DNA of 64,000 nucleotides, from the NCBI GenBank assembly GCA_002841335.1, contig PHEY01000004.1:62001-126000 (forward strand). Direction: 5' to 3'. Under the pieces are notes generated by a model that was not told where the DNA came from, ran no database searches, and worked only from the letters and a program-made list of their open reading frames with translations. A program made the translations under genes and the position numbers. This stretch comes from Actinobacteria bacterium HGW-Actinobacteria-2 (GTDB lineage Bacteria > Actinomycetota > Actinomycetes > Propionibacteriales > Propionibacteriaceae). Positions 32,562 through 41,548 of this stretch are shown here, piece by piece (the stretch's first letter is position 1; every line of letters starts with the position of its first letter).

Positions 32562-34097
32562 ATGAGCCAGACGCCACAAGAGCCCCAGGTCGGACAGATC
32601 GTCAACGGATACCAATGGAATGGTGTTCAGTGGGTGCCGGTACAACAAGCCCAGGCCGCGCAGCAGGCGCCGCAGATCGGGCAGATTGTCAACGGTCACC
32701 AGTGGAACGGTGTCCAATGGGTGCCGGTGCAGCAGGCGCCGCAGATCGGCCAGATCGCCAACGGCCACCGTTGGGACGGAACTCGCTGGGTGCCGCTGCA
32801 GCAGTCTCAGCCCGCTCAGGCCGCGCAGCAGGCGCCCCAGGTCGGCCAGGTCGTGAACGGTCATCAGTGGAACGGCGTCCAGTGGGTGCCGTTGCAGCAG
32901 GCTCAGCCGGCGCAGCAGGCGCCGCAGGTCGGCCAGGTCGTCAATGGCCATCGCTGGGACGGAACCCGCTGGGTGCCGGTGCAGCAGCAGGCGCCGCAGG
33001 TCGGCCAGGTCGTGAACGGTCATCAGTGGAACGGTGTCCAGTGGGTGCCGCTGCAACAGGCCCAGGCCGCCCAGCCGGCGCAGCCGGCGCAGCAGGCGCC
33101 GCAGGTCGGACAGATCGTCAACGGCTACCAGTGGAACGGCAACCAGTGGGTGCCGGCACAGCAGGCCCAGGCTCCGCAGCAGGCTCAGCCCGCCCAGCAG
33201 GCTCAGCCCGCCCAGCAGGTTCCGCAGGTCGGCCAGGTCGTCAACGGACATCGGTGGGACGGAACCCGCTGGGTTCCGGTGCAGCAGGACGCCCCTCGCG
33301 TCGGCCAGATCGTCAACGGCTACATGTGGGACGGCTCCCAGTGGCGTCCGCCGGTGGCGGGGGTGCCGGCTCAGCAGGCCCAGCAGGCTCAGCCGGCGCA
33401 GCAGCTGCCGCAGGTCGGCCAGATCGTGAACGGCTACCGCTGGGACGGCTCGCAGTGGCTGCCGGCTGAAACGCCCACCGACCAGGCCAGTGGCGTCCAG
33501 ACCGCTGCCGATCAGGCGTCCGCAGAGGCTGCCCTGGTCGCTGAGGACGCCGCCGAGGTCGAGGCTGCGGTCAACGAAGGAATGCCGGGCGCGCCGTCCG
33601 ACGACGCCCCGCTGGCCGAGCCCATTGCGACCTGGGACGCCCCGGCTCCGGCCGACCTCGTGGCTCCGGCCGAGGCCGCGCCGGCCGCACCGCTGGACGT
33701 CCAGATCAAGGAGCTGGCCGATGCCCAGGGGCTCAGCTGGACGGTGAAGCACGGTGCCGTGGTCGCCGAGAAGGTGCTGGCCGAGCGCACCGCTTTCATG
33801 TCGAAGGCCAAGCTGATCTACCAAGCGAAGTTCACCGTCGATGATGCCGCCCGTGAGGTGCGATTCCGTGAGCTGCTCAAGGAGACCGGGGCCGGGCTGA
33901 CCAACGATGACGACACGATGTCGGGAATGACGGCGGGCAGCTACCGAATCGGTGGCGGCATGGCCGACGACATCGCCGAGCAGGCCGCCCGCTACGGTGC
34001 GCTGTACGCCATCGACTTCGATTACGCCGGTTGGCGTGACCAGATCAGGGCGCGGACCGAAGCGGCCGGCTACCGGTTCAGCTACGGGGCCAAGTAG
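32562..34097 (+). CDS. Ten-repeat Gln/Trp-rich protein with unique C-terminal domain
   Basis: A 511-residue protein. Residues 10-~305 are ten repeats of a 20-residue core such as VGQIVNGYQWNGVQWVPVQQ, joined by linkers of variable length rich in A, Q and P (QAQPAQQAPQ). Each core has VNG, W, G and W at fixed places; two sub-types alternate, H/Y-QWNG-V/N-QW and HRWDGTRW. An acidic Ala-rich linker (~330-385) leads to a ~125-residue C-terminal domain (DVQIKELADAQGLSWTVKHG ... YGALYAIDFDYAGWRDQI). No signal peptide or membrane helix. The NG..W.G..W core recalls actinobacterial DUF2510-type Trp motifs. I do not recognise the C-terminal domain. Possible roles: multivalent binding or scaffolding. 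Confidence 0.8.
   Translation: MSQTPQEPQVGQIVNGYQWNGVQWVPVQQAQAAQQAPQIGQIVNGHQWNGVQWVPVQQAPQIGQIANGHRWDGTRWVPLQQSQPAQAAQQAPQVGQVVNGHQWNGVQWVPLQQAQPAQQAPQVGQVVNGHRWDGTRWVPVQQQAPQVGQVVNGHQWNGVQWVPLQQAQAAQPAQPAQQAPQVGQIVNGYQWNGNQWVPAQQAQAPQQAQPAQQAQPAQQVPQVGQVVNGHRWDGTRWVPVQQDAPRVGQIVNGYMWDGSQWRPPVAGVPAQQAQQAQPAQQLPQVGQIVNGYRWDGSQWLPAETPTDQASGVQTAADQASAEAALVAEDAAEVEAAVNEGMPGAPSDDAPLAEPIATWDAPAPADLVAPAEAAPAAPLDVQIKELADAQGLSWTVKHGAVVAEKVLAERTAFMSKAKLIYQAKFTVDDAAREVRFRELLKETGAGLTNDDDTMSGMTAGSYRIGGGMADDIAEQAARYGALYAIDFDYAGWRDQIRARTEAAGYRFSYGAK
32589..33470 (+). repeat. In-frame tandem coding repeats (10 units)
   Basis: Ten units of 69-123 bp, each encoding one VGQ-VNG-W-G-W core plus an Ala/Gln/Pro linker. 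Units such as those around 32850 and 33010 are nearly identical at DNA level, while the first and last differ more, which points to recent expansion or gene conversion in the middle of the array. Confidence 0.85.
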
Positions 34098-34098
34098 C

Positions 34099-35805
34099 TC
34101 AGCGGTAGTCGCGCTCGCGGAACTGGCCGGACTCGTCGCCGGCCTTCACCCGCTTGGCCTCCCGTTCGCGCAACTCCACCCGGCGGATCTTGCCGGAAAT
34201 GGTCTTGGGCAGGTCGTCGACGAACTCGACGATCTTCACCCGCTGGAATGCGCTCAACCGTTCCCGGGCGTGGGCGTAGATCTCGCGCGCAGCGCTCTCC
34301 TGGTCGCCCGCGGACGCGGTCAGGCAGATGTAGGCCTTCGGCACCGCTGCTCGCAGCGGATCGGGACTGGGCACCACCGCGGCCTCGGCCACGGAGGCGT
34401 GCTCCAGCAGGATCGACTCCAGCTCGAACGGGGAGATCTTGTAGTCCGACGCCTTGAACACATCATCGGCGCGGCCGACGTAGGTGAGATAGCCATCGGT
34501 ATCGGTCGAGGCGATGTCTCCGGTGTGGTAGAAGCCGTTGCGACGCGCGGCCATGGTGAGCTCGGGGTCGAGGTGGTAGCCGTCCATCAGACCGAGGATG
34601 GGCTGTGACAGGTCGAGGCAGATCTCACCCTCGTCGTTGCGCTGCTCACCGGTCACGGGGTCGAGCAGGACGACCGGGTAACCGGGCATCGGACGTCCCA
34701 TGGAACCGTCCTTGACGACCTGCCCGGGGGAGTTGCCGATGCAGCAGGTCATCTCGGTCTGGCCGAAGCCGTCGCGGATGGTGGCTCCCCAGGCGTTGCG
34801 CACCTGGGTGATGACCTCAGGGTTCAGCGGTTCGCCGGCGCCCAGCAGCTCACGCGGCGGGTGGCTGAGCTGGGTCAGGTCGGCCTGAATCAGCATGCGC
34901 CACACCGTCGGCGGCGCGCAGAAGGTGGTCACCTGGTGGGTGTCCATCACCTTCATCAAAGTGCCCGCGTCGAACCGGTCGTAGTTGAACACGAACACCG
35001 TGGCCTGGGCCAGGAAGGGGGAGAAGAAGTTGCTCCATGCATGCTTGCCCCAGCCCGGGGAGGAGATGTTCAGGTGAACGTCGCCGGGCTGAACGCCCAG
35101 CCACCACATCGTCGACAGATGCCCGACCGGGTAGCTGACGTTGGTGTGCCGGACCAGCTTGGGTCGCGGAGACGTGGTGCCCGAAGTGAAGTACAGCAGG
35201 CTGAGGTCATCGGCAGGGGTCGGAGCATCGGGGATGAACTCGACCGATGCCGTGCGTGAGTCGTCCATCGACACCCAGCCGGACGGGAGGTCGTCGCCCA
35301 CGCCGATCCGGATCACCGAGGCCGGCAGCCCGTCAAGCTGGGCGTGCAAGGACGTGGGCGCGATGATCGAGGACGCGTCGCCGTGCTCGACCCGGTAGGC
35401 CAGATCGGCCGGAGAGAGCAGCGTGGAGGTGGGAATCGCCACACCGCCGACCTTGGCGATGCCCAAGATGATTTCCCAGATCTCGATGGTGTTGTTCAAC
35501 ATCACGATCATTCGAGAGCCACGACCCAGGCCCAGGCTCAACAGCCAGTTGGCCACCTGGTCAGAGCGCTGCGAGAGCTCGGCATAGCTCCACGACTGGT
35601 CGGTCAGATCGGCAGAGACGATGGTCACCGCGGCCCGATCGGGATGCTCGGCTGCGACCACGTCGAACCACTCGGTGGCGAAGTTGAAGTTGTCGAGTTC
35701 GGGCCAGCGGAACCCGGCGATGGTGCCGGCATAGTCCGTGCGGTGGGCGAGGAGGAAGTCGCGGGCATCGCGGACGGCTCTGGTCGCGGCGGTTTCGGTG
35801 CGCAT
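34099..35805 (-). CDS. AMP-forming acyl-CoA synthetase (medium-chain type)
   Basis: A 568-residue adenylate-forming enzyme that activates a carboxylic acid with ATP and loads it on CoA. Core motifs: YFTSGTTSPRPKLVRHT (A3), DGFGQTEMTC (A5), HTGDIASTDTDGYLTYVGR (A7/A8), and the catalytic lysine in LPKTISGKIRRVELRE (A10). The length and A-motifs fit the MACS/acetyl-CoA-synthetase-like branch; the substrate is not predictable. ATG 35805. A TACGGAACCGTA inverted repeat lies 50 bp upstream, suggesting a TetR-type repressor as for many acyl-CoA ligases. It converges with the repeat-protein gene with one base between stops. Confidence 0.9.
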   Translation of the reverse strand: MRTETAATRAVRDARDFLLAHRTDYAGTIAGFRWPELDNFNFATEWFDVVAAEHPDRAAVTIVSADLTDQSWSYAELSQRSDQVANWLLSLGLGRGSRMIVMLNNTIEIWEIILGIAKVGGVAIPTSTLLSPADLAYRVEHGDASSIIAPTSLHAQLDGLPASVIRIGVGDDLPSGWVSMDDSRTASVEFIPDAPTPADDLSLLYFTSGTTSPRPKLVRHTNVSYPVGHLSTMWWLGVQPGDVHLNISSPGWGKHAWSNFFSPFLAQATVFVFNYDRFDAGTLMKVMDTHQVTTFCAPPTVWRMLIQADLTQLSHPPRELLGAGEPLNPEVITQVRNAWGATIRDGFGQTEMTCCIGNSPGQVVKDGSMGRPMPGYPVVLLDPVTGEQRNDEGEICLDLSQPILGLMDGYHLDPELTMAARRNGFYHTGDIASTDTDGYLTYVGRADDVFKASDYKISPFELESILLEHASVAEAAVVPSPDPLRAAVPKAYICLTASAGDQESAAREIYAHARERLSAFQRVKIVEFVDDLPKTISGKIRRVELREREAKRVKAGDESGQFRERDYR

Positions 35806-35856
35806 GGGTCCGGCTTTCGGCAGACAGTAGTTCGCGCGAAATCCTACCTTTACGGC

Positions 35857-35868
35857 TACGGAACCGTA
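35857..35868. promoter_or_regulatory. Inverted repeat upstream of the acyl-CoA ligase gene, possible operator
   Basis: TACGGAACCGTA (arms TACGG/CCGTA) with a further TTTACGG half-site directly to its left. It sits between the start of the acyl-CoA ligase gene and the end of the upstream acetyltransferase gene. Related palindromes are bound by TetR regulators of fatty-acid genes in actinobacteria, but the regulator here is unknown. Confidence 0.4.
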
Positions 35869-35875
35869 ACTTTGT

Positions 35876-36406
35876 TCAGGATTGTGTCTCGTCCGCGAGC
35901 CGTTGGAACAGCAGATGGTCGGTGTAGCGTCCGGCGATCTGCAGGTAGGCCGGCGCGTAGCCGAACTGGACGAAGCCGTTCTTGCGCAGCACCGCCTGGG
36001 ACCGGTAGTTCTCCGGAATCGTGCCTGCTTCGAGTCGATGCAGCCGCAACTCGCCGAACGCCAGCTCGACCATGGCCGCCACTGCGGCGGTGCCTAGTCC
36101 TCTGCCGCCAGCGGCTTCGGCCAGCCAATAGCCGACGCTGGCCGACTGGAACGGACCGCGGACGATGTTGTTCAGGTTGATCCGCCCGGCCACCTCGCCG
36201 CAAGGATCCAGGATCACCTGGCAGAACATCCGGCCTTCCTGTTGCTGGTCCAGACTGTCGGCCACTACTCGGCGCTGGCCGTTGGCGGAGTAGAACCACT
36301 CAGGTCGCACCGGCTCCCAGGGTGCGAGGAACTCTCGGTTGGTGACGAAGAGTTCAGCCAGGCGTTCGGCGTCGTCGAGGGTCAGTGGGCGAAGAACCGG
36401 CGTCAT
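35876..36406 (-). CDS. GNAT acetyltransferase, RimJ/RimL type
   Basis: A 176-residue GNAT protein. It opens with LRPLTLDDAERLAELFVTNR, has the acetyl-CoA pyrophosphate loop region LAEAAGGRGLGTAAVAAMVE and ends with RIYRLEAG-like LHRLEAGTIPENYRSQAVLR and KNGFVQFGYA. That order (including an N-R-S-Q-V-L-K-N-G-F block) is typical of enzymes that acetylate N-terminal residues of ribosomal proteins or small amines. The exact acceptor is unknown. ATG 36406. It precedes the acyl-CoA ligase gene on the same strand with 70 bp between. Confidence 0.9.
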   Translation of the reverse strand: MTPVLRPLTLDDAERLAELFVTNREFLAPWEPVRPEWFYSANGQRRVVADSLDQQQEGRMFCQVILDPCGEVAGRINLNNIVRGPFQSASVGYWLAEAAGGRGLGTAAVAAMVELAFGELRLHRLEAGTIPENYRSQAVLRKNGFVQFGYAPAYLQIAGRYTDHLLFQRLADETQS

Positions 36407-36431
36407 CGCTCGATTGTGTCACCAGAAACGA

Positions 36432-36459
36432 CAACGCCCCGGCCGGAGCCGGGGCGTTG
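36432..36459 (-). terminator. Terminator downstream of mdh
   Basis: CAACGCCCCGG (36432-36442) pairs perfectly over 11 bp with CCGGGGCGTTG (36449-36459), loop of 6. On the minus strand it follows the mdh stop by 14 nt and is followed by TGTCGTTTC, a weak T-run. Confidence 0.75.
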
Positions 36460-36473
36460 CGTAGGTGTACGAG

Positions 36474-37463
36474 TCAGATCAGTCCGAGCTCGGTGACCGC
36501 AGCCCGCTCGTCGACCAGCTCGGCGACCGAGGCGTCGATCTTGGCGCGGGAGAAGTCGTCGATCTCCAGGCCCTGGACGATCGACACCTTGCCGTCGGCG
36601 ATGGTGACCGGGAAGGAGGAGATGACGCCCTCGGCCACACCGTAGGAACCGTCGGACGGGATCGCCATCGACGTCCACTGGCCCTCCGGGGTACCCAGCG
36701 CCCAGTCGTGCATGCACTCGACGGTGGCGTTGGCAGCCGAAGCGGCCGAAGACAGCCCGCGGGCCTCGATGATGGCCGCACCGCGCTTGGCGACGGTCGG
36801 GATGAAGGTCGACTCGATCCAGGCCTGATCGTTGATCACCTCGGCGGCGTTCTTGCCGTCGATCTTCGCGTGGAACAGGTCGGGGTACTGGCTGGCAGAG
36901 TGGTTGCCCCAGATGGTCATGTGGCTGACCGAGGTCACCGCGACGCCGGCCTTCTGGGCGACCTGGGTGATGGCGCGGTTGTGGTCGAGCCGGGTGAGGG
37001 CGGCGAAGCGCTCGTTGGGGATGTCGGGAGCGTTGCTCATCGCGATCAGCGCGTTGGTGTTGGCCGGGTTGCCGGTCACCAGCACCTTGATGTCATCGGC
37101 GGCCACCGCGTTGAGGGCCTTGCCCTGGGCGGTGAAGATCGCGCCGTTGGCGCTCAGCAGGTCAGCGCGCTCCATGCCCGCGGCGCGCGGACGGGCGCCG
37201 ACCAGCATGGCCAGGTTCACGCCGTCGAACACCTTGTTGGCATCGTCGCCGATCTCAACCTTGCTCAGCAGCGGGAACGCGCAGTCGTCCAACTCCATAA
37301 CGACGCCCTCGAGCGCCTTCAGGGCCGGGGTGATCTCCAGCAGTCGCAGTTCCACCGGCTGGTCGGGGCCGAGCAGAGCGCCACTGGCGATCCGGAAAAG
37401 CAGGCTGTAGCAGATCTGGCCGGCTGCCCCGGTGACCGCTACCTTCACAGGAGTCTTGCTCAC
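36474..37463 (-). CDS. mdh: Malate dehydrogenase
   Basis: A 329-residue NAD-dependent enzyme of the actinobacterial/cytosolic MDH group. The nucleotide fold starts [20 protein letters not shown], substrate contacts lie in [15 protein letters not shown] and [14 protein letters not shown], and the catalytic histidine in [14 protein letters not shown]. It interconverts malate and oxaloacetate, which in propionic-type metabolism serves the reductive branch to succinate. GTG 37463 is chosen because GAGGAG lies 7 nt upstream; the frame continues to 37544. A terminator follows. Confidence 0.95.
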   Translation of the reverse strand: MSKTPVKVAVTGAAGQICYSLLFRIASGALLGPDQPVELRLLEITPALKALEGVVMELDDCAFPLLSKVEIGDDANKVFDGVNLAMLVGARPRAAGMERADLLSANGAIFTAQGKALNAVAADDIKVLVTGNPANTNALIAMSNAPDIPNERFAALTRLDHNRAITQVAQKAGVAVTSVSHMTIWGNHSASQYPDLFHAKIDGKNAAEVINDQAWIESTFIPTVAKRGAAIIEARGLSSAASAANATVECMHDWALGTPEGQWTSMAIPSDGSYGVAEGVISSFPVTIADGKVSIVQGLEIDDFSRAKIDASVAELVDERAAVTELGLI

Positions 37464-37648
37464 GTCTGTCTCCTCAACGTCTTTGGATGGATCCGATTCT
37501 GACGCTAGCAGGCTGAACTCCCCGGTGGGCACGGGTGATGACATAGCCCACCCTGTGACCCGGGAATGATTGCGGATCGGACACCGGTATGGCCGTGACG
37601 TGCGGGCCGCTGGACAGCGGAGGTGGAACGGCGTCTTATGCTCAGATC

Positions 37649-38287
37649 ATGCGTTTGATCTTGGTGCGTCACGGCCAAACCAGCTCCAACGTGGAGCTTC
37701 TCCTGGACACCGCCGCTCCCGGTGCCGACCTGGACAACACCGGACGCCAGCAGGCACTCAGTCTGGTCTCCCGGCTGGAACACGAGGTGATCGAGGCGTT
37801 GTACGCCTCCAACCTGGTGCGCACCCAGCAGACCGTCGCCCCACTGGCCCAAGCCCGAGAGTTGCCGGTGCGGGTGCTGCACGGGCTGCGGGAGATTCCG
37901 GCCGGTCATGCCGAGATGGGTAACGACGCCTCCGACTACGTCACCACGATGATGAAGTGGGGCGAGGGTGACCTGACCGCCCGGATCCCCGGTGGTGAGA
38001 ACGCGATCGAGTTCATGCAGCGCTACGACGAGGCCATCGCCGAGATCGCCGCCGGTGGGCACAACACCGCGTTGGCGGTCAGTCACGGTGCGGCCTTGCG
38101 GGTCTGGGCGGCGGCGCGGGTGCCCGGCTTCCTGGACACCATCGGCACCGCCCACTTCGACAACACCGGTTGGATCATCGCCGAAGGCTCACCCACCGAC
38201 GGCTGGCAGTTGGTCGAAGCGGTCGGCTTCATGCACTACGGCAACGATCCGACCCGCCTGAGTATCGCCGCCGACCCGATCAACTGA
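37649..38287 (+). CDS. Histidine phosphatase superfamily protein (phosphoglycerate-mutase-like)
   Basis: A 212-residue phosphatase of the branch 1 histidine phosphatases. The phosphohistidine motif LILVRHGQTSSNVE is at the N-terminus; the second catalytic histidine is in LAVSHGAALRVWAA and the proton donor region is LREIPAGHAEMGN. The substrate is unknown; a role as a small-molecule or sugar phosphatase is more likely than a mutase, because family members of this length lack mutase specificity elements. ATG 37649 starts right at the motif; the frame is open to 37589. It converges with the secreted protein gene. Confidence 0.9.
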   Translation: MRLILVRHGQTSSNVELLLDTAAPGADLDNTGRQQALSLVSRLEHEVIEALYASNLVRTQQTVAPLAQARELPVRVLHGLREIPAGHAEMGNDASDYVTTMMKWGEGDLTARIPGGENAIEFMQRYDEAIAEIAAGGHNTALAVSHGAALRVWAAARVPGFLDTIGTAHFDNTGWIIAEGSPTDGWQLVEAVGFMHYGNDPTRLSIAADPIN

Positions 38288-38321
38288 TCAGGTCGACGGG
38301 CAGCTGCTGTCGGAAGCGGAG

Positions 38322-39302
38322 TCAGCGGTTCCCCATGGCCTTCTTGATGGCATGCCCATCGCCAAAGCCCACCGCGATCACCTTGGGCCCCGAGCACATT
38401 TCGTAGATCCGGACCTCGACAGTGTGACCGCCGATCACCTTGGAGAGGTACACCTCGCCTGGGGAGAAGAGTCGCTTGGCGACCTTCTTGATCGAATCTC
38501 CACGATGGCGCTTCTTGGTTGCCTTGACCTTCTTGTAGTCGGCACGGGTGGCGCAGTTCTTGGGTCCTTCGGTGATGGTCAGAGTCTGGGTGGAGGTGAC
38601 GGTGCCGCTTTGATCCACCTTGTCGGTGACCCACTTCGTCAGGTTCGTCAACGCCTGGAGCTTGGCGTGCGAATCGAACTGGAGCCAGCGATAGTCGAGG
38701 TCACTCGGATACGAGTACGCCTCCTCACCCACGCTGTTGAGAAGGTGGATGTTGCCGTCCGCCAGCTGCCAGGTGCCTTCCACCTTCACGGTTTCGCCCC
38801 AGTACGGCGGGACATCGCAAGCTCCCGTCCACGTACCGGTGGTGTCGGTGACCGAGGTCTTTGAGGTGATTTTGCAGCCGGGGTTCGCCGGTCCGATGGG
38901 GTAGGGCTGAATCCACGTCCCGACCGCAACGGTTTCGACCTGACGGTATTGGTAGGCATACCCGCTGTAGGTCACCGTCTGGGTGACGGTGTAGGTCCCT
39001 GCGTAGAGCTCCACGCGGTCGACGTGCGACGCGATCAGCTTGTTCCCCTGGGTCACGGTTACGGTCGCTGTGGAGTGTTCGACGGTGTAGGTCTTTGAGT
39101 AACGCGGGATCAGAATGTACTTGTTCTTGTAGGACACGGTGGCGGGGCTGAGCGGTGTGATCGTCACCGGCGGATTGGCCTCAGCGTGGGCCGCCGAAAC
39201 CGGTACTCCGATCAGCAGGCCGACCAGGACGGCGAGTGCGGTGGCGAGAATGAAGAATCGGGTGATCTTGCTGTGTCGTGCGAGGGTGAACACAGTTTCC
39301 AT
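38322..39302 (-). CDS. Secreted protein of unknown function
   Basis: A 326-residue protein with a clear Sec signal: a basic start and FFILATALAVLVGLLIGVPV, then a likely cleavage after SAAHA (residue ~40). The mature part is Thr/Tyr/Val-rich and beta-strand-like (STATVTVTQGNKLIASHV, TYTVTQTVTYSGYAYQ), with four to five cysteines (PGCKI, GACDV, KNCAT, EMCSG) that may form disulfides, and a Lys-rich stretch (KKVKATKKRHRGDSIKK). No family recognised. The ATG at 39302 fits the signal peptide. Confidence 0.75.
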   Translation of the reverse strand: METVFTLARHSKITRFFILATALAVLVGLLIGVPVSAAHAEANPPVTITPLSPATVSYKNKYILIPRYSKTYTVEHSTATVTVTQGNKLIASHVDRVELYAGTYTVTQTVTYSGYAYQYRQVETVAVGTWIQPYPIGPANPGCKITSKTSVTDTTGTWTGACDVPPYWGETVKVEGTWQLADGNIHLLNSVGEEAYSYPSDLDYRWLQFDSHAKLQALTNLTKWVTDKVDQSGTVTSTQTLTITEGPKNCATRADYKKVKATKKRHRGDSIKKVAKRLFSPGEVYLSKVIGGHTVEVRIYEMCSGPKVIAVGFGDGHAIKKAMGNR

Positions 39303-39355
39303 GGCGGGAGCCTAGAAAACCGAGAACAGGGTTCATAAGTCCCCTTTTGGGGGGA

Positions 39356-40207
39356 TCAGCTGAAGATCACCGTGCGGGAGCCGTCCAGCAGCACCCGGTG
39401 CTCGGCGAACAGCCGGACAGCTTCGGTCAGCGTGCGACTCTCCTGTTCCTGGCCCATTGCGACCAGCTCGGGGACGTCCATGGTGTGGTCGACCCGCCGG
39501 ACGTTCTGCTCGATGATCGGTCCCTCGTCCAGATCGGAGGTGACGAAATGGGCGGTGGCCCCGATCAACTTCACCCCACGCGAATGCGCTTGCCGGTACG
39601 GGTTCGCGCCCAGGAAGGCCGGCAGGAAGGAGTGGTGAATGTTGATCGCCCGGCCGGCGAGCTCATCGCACAGCTGCGGCGACAGGATCTGCATGTAGCG
39701 GGCCAGTACCACCAGCTCGATGTCGTACTCGGCCACCACGTCCAGGACGCGCCGCTCGAAGGCAGCCTTGGTCTCGGCGTTGATCGGCTGGGACTCGAAC
39801 GGCACCCCGTAGAAGGTGGCCAGATCGCCGAGGTCGGGGTGGTTGGCCATGATCAGCGGAATGGTGATCGGCAGGTAGCCCGAGCGCTGGCGGAACAGCA
39901 GATCGTTGAGGCAATGGCCCTCCTTGGACGCCAACACCAGGGTGCGGCGGCGACGTCCGACGAAGTCCAGCACCCATTCGGCGTTCAGCTCGGTGGCGAT
40001 CACCGCGAACAGCGCCTCGAACTGAGAGCGGTCGAACCCGGACTGCACCTGAACGCGCATGAAGAAGCGCCCCGACTCGGTCGAGGTGAACTGCTGCAGT
40101 TCGGTGATGTTGCCGCTGGCCGCGACGATCGCGCCGGTGACCTGATGGACGATGCCGGGTCGGTCGGGGCAGGACAGGGTCAGCAGCCAGTGGGTGGAGT
40201 CGATCAC
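39356..40207 (-). CDS. purU: Formyltetrahydrofolate deformylase
   Basis: A 283-residue enzyme that hydrolyses 10-formyl-THF to formate and THF, balancing one-carbon supply for purine synthesis and PurT-type routes. The N-terminal ACT domain opens LLTLSCPDRPGIVHQVTGAI; the catalytic hydrolase has NIHHSFLPAFLGANPYRQAH and the Asp in TSDLDEGPIIEQNV. The frame extends far upstream (to 41470), but that part is the shadow of the glycosyltransferase gene; GTG 40207 gives the normal PurU length. TTG 40216 is an alternative start. Confidence 0.94.
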   Translation of the reverse strand: MIDSTHWLLTLSCPDRPGIVHQVTGAIVAASGNITELQQFTSTESGRFFMRVQVQSGFDRSQFEALFAVIATELNAEWVLDFVGRRRRTLVLASKEGHCLNDLLFRQRSGYLPITIPLIMANHPDLGDLATFYGVPFESQPINAETKAAFERRVLDVVAEYDIELVVLARYMQILSPQLCDELAGRAINIHHSFLPAFLGANPYRQAHSRGVKLIGATAHFVTSDLDEGPIIEQNVRRVDHTMDVPELVAMGQEQESRTLTEAVRLFAEHRVLLDGSRTVIFS

Positions 40208-40315
40208 GATCCCCAAGGGTAGCGGTGGCGGCGCCGCGGTGACCGGCGATGCCGGGGCGTGGGCGGTTGTGCTAGACAGTGGTGTGCCAACCGGCGAGCA
40301 GGAAGGGGCCCGGTG

Positions 40316-41548
40316 ATGACGCAGGCCAATCAGCCCAGAACCCGGCTGCTCGTGCTGACGTCCCGCTACCCCTATCCGGTGGTCGGCGGGGACCGGCTGC
40401 GGCTCTACCGGCTGTGTGTGGAGTTGGCCAAGGACCACGAACTGACCCTGCTCAGCCTGTGCGACGACCCTGCCGACCTGACCGCGCCGCTGCCCACCGA
40501 CGGCGTGTTCGCCCAGGTGGAGCGGTTCTATCTGCCGACCTGGCGGTCCTGGCTGGCCTCGCTGTGGGCGATCCCCAGCCGCACGCCGCTGCAGGTGGCC
40601 TACTACCGTTGCCGCCGGTTCACCCGCCGCGCCGCGGAGCTGGCCGCCGAGCACGACGGCGTCCTGGCCCACCTGATCCGCACCGGTGATGCCGTGGCGG
40701 ACCTGCCGGGGCCGAAGTTCCTCGAACTCACCGACGCCATCTCGCTGAACTACGAACGGGCCAAGACCGCCTCGCAGCGCCACTGGTACGACCCCCGCAC
40801 GATCGCCTACCGGATCGAGACCGGACGGCTGAAGCCCTACGAGCAGCAGATCGTCACCCGCTTCGACCGCTCCTTCCTGGTCTCCGGCGTGGACCTCGAC
40901 CACCTGTTCGACGCCGGCGACCCCCGACGCGACAAGGTGTTGGTCTGCGGCAACGGGGTCGACCTGGACGGCCTGGACTACCGCTTCGCGCCCGAGGGTG
41001 AGGACGTGGCCTTCATCGGCAACCTGAAGAGCCTGCAGAACTACGACGCCGCGCTGCACTTCGCCGCCGACGTGCTGCCGCTGGTGCGCGCCGTCCGGTC
41101 GTCGGTGCGGTTGCGGGTGATCGGGCGCATCGACGAGGCCAAAGCCGCGGTGCTGGCCGGCTACGACGGGGTCGACGTGGTCGGCGAGGTGGACGACGTC
41201 GCTGCCGCAGCTGCCGGTGCCGGAGTGGGCGCCGCCCCGCTGCGAATCGGTGCCGGAGTGCAGAACAAGGTGTTGGAGTACTTCGCGCTCGGCCTGCCCA
41301 CGGTCAGTACCCCGTTGGCCCTGGAAGGCTTCGGCGCCGTCGACGGCCAGGAGTTGCTGGTCGCCGAATCGGCCGCCGACCAGGCCGCCGCGGTGCTGCG
41401 GCTGCTGGACGATCGGGCCCTCGCCGAGCAGGTGGCCCAGGCGGCCCGCCGCTACGTCGACGCCCATCACTCCTGGACGCAGGTGCTGGCGCCGCTGCGC
41501 GCGGTGGTGGCCGAGGGATTGGTGTCCAACACAGGGGAACAGCAGTGA
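40316..41548 (+). CDS. Glycosyltransferase, GT4-like (TIGR03087-type)
   Basis: A 410-residue GT-B fold protein. It opens RLLVLTSRYPYPVVGGDRLR, as in the family described with exopolysaccharide and sortase-like systems (TIGR03087), and contains VAFIGNLKSLQNYDAALHFA and a donor-binding block with GAGVQNKVLEYFALGLPTVS and LALEGFGAVDGQELLVA. It transfers an activated sugar to an acceptor glycan or lipid; identity is unknown. ATG 40316 follows AGGAAGG; GTG 40313 is in frame too. Its TGA overlaps the GTG of a GNAT gene, and a CDP-glycerol transferase follows on the other strand, suggesting a cell-surface polymer cluster. Confidence 0.85.
   Translation: MTQANQPRTRLLVLTSRYPYPVVGGDRLRLYRLCVELAKDHELTLLSLCDDPADLTAPLPTDGVFAQVERFYLPTWRSWLASLWAIPSRTPLQVAYYRCRRFTRRAAELAAEHDGVLAHLIRTGDAVADLPGPKFLELTDAISLNYERAKTASQRHWYDPRTIAYRIETGRLKPYEQQIVTRFDRSFLVSGVDLDHLFDAGDPRRDKVLVCGNGVDLDGLDYRFAPEGEDVAFIGNLKSLQNYDAALHFAADVLPLVRAVRSSVRLRVIGRIDEAKAAVLAGYDGVDVVGEVDDVAAAAAGAGVGAAPLRIGAGVQNKVLEYFALGLPTVSTPLALEGFGAVDGQELLVAESAADQAAAVLRLLDDRALAEQVAQAARRYVDAHHSWTQVLAPLRAVVAEGLVSNTGEQQ

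Noticed and set aside
32589-33470. CRISPR-like or satellite repeat array
   Set aside because: The repeats stay in one reading frame and encode VNG/W cores; there are no spacers of constant length. They are coding repeats.
40208-41470. N-terminal extension of purU by about 420 residues
   Set aside because: Antisense of the glycosyltransferase gene; PurU homology begins at 40207.
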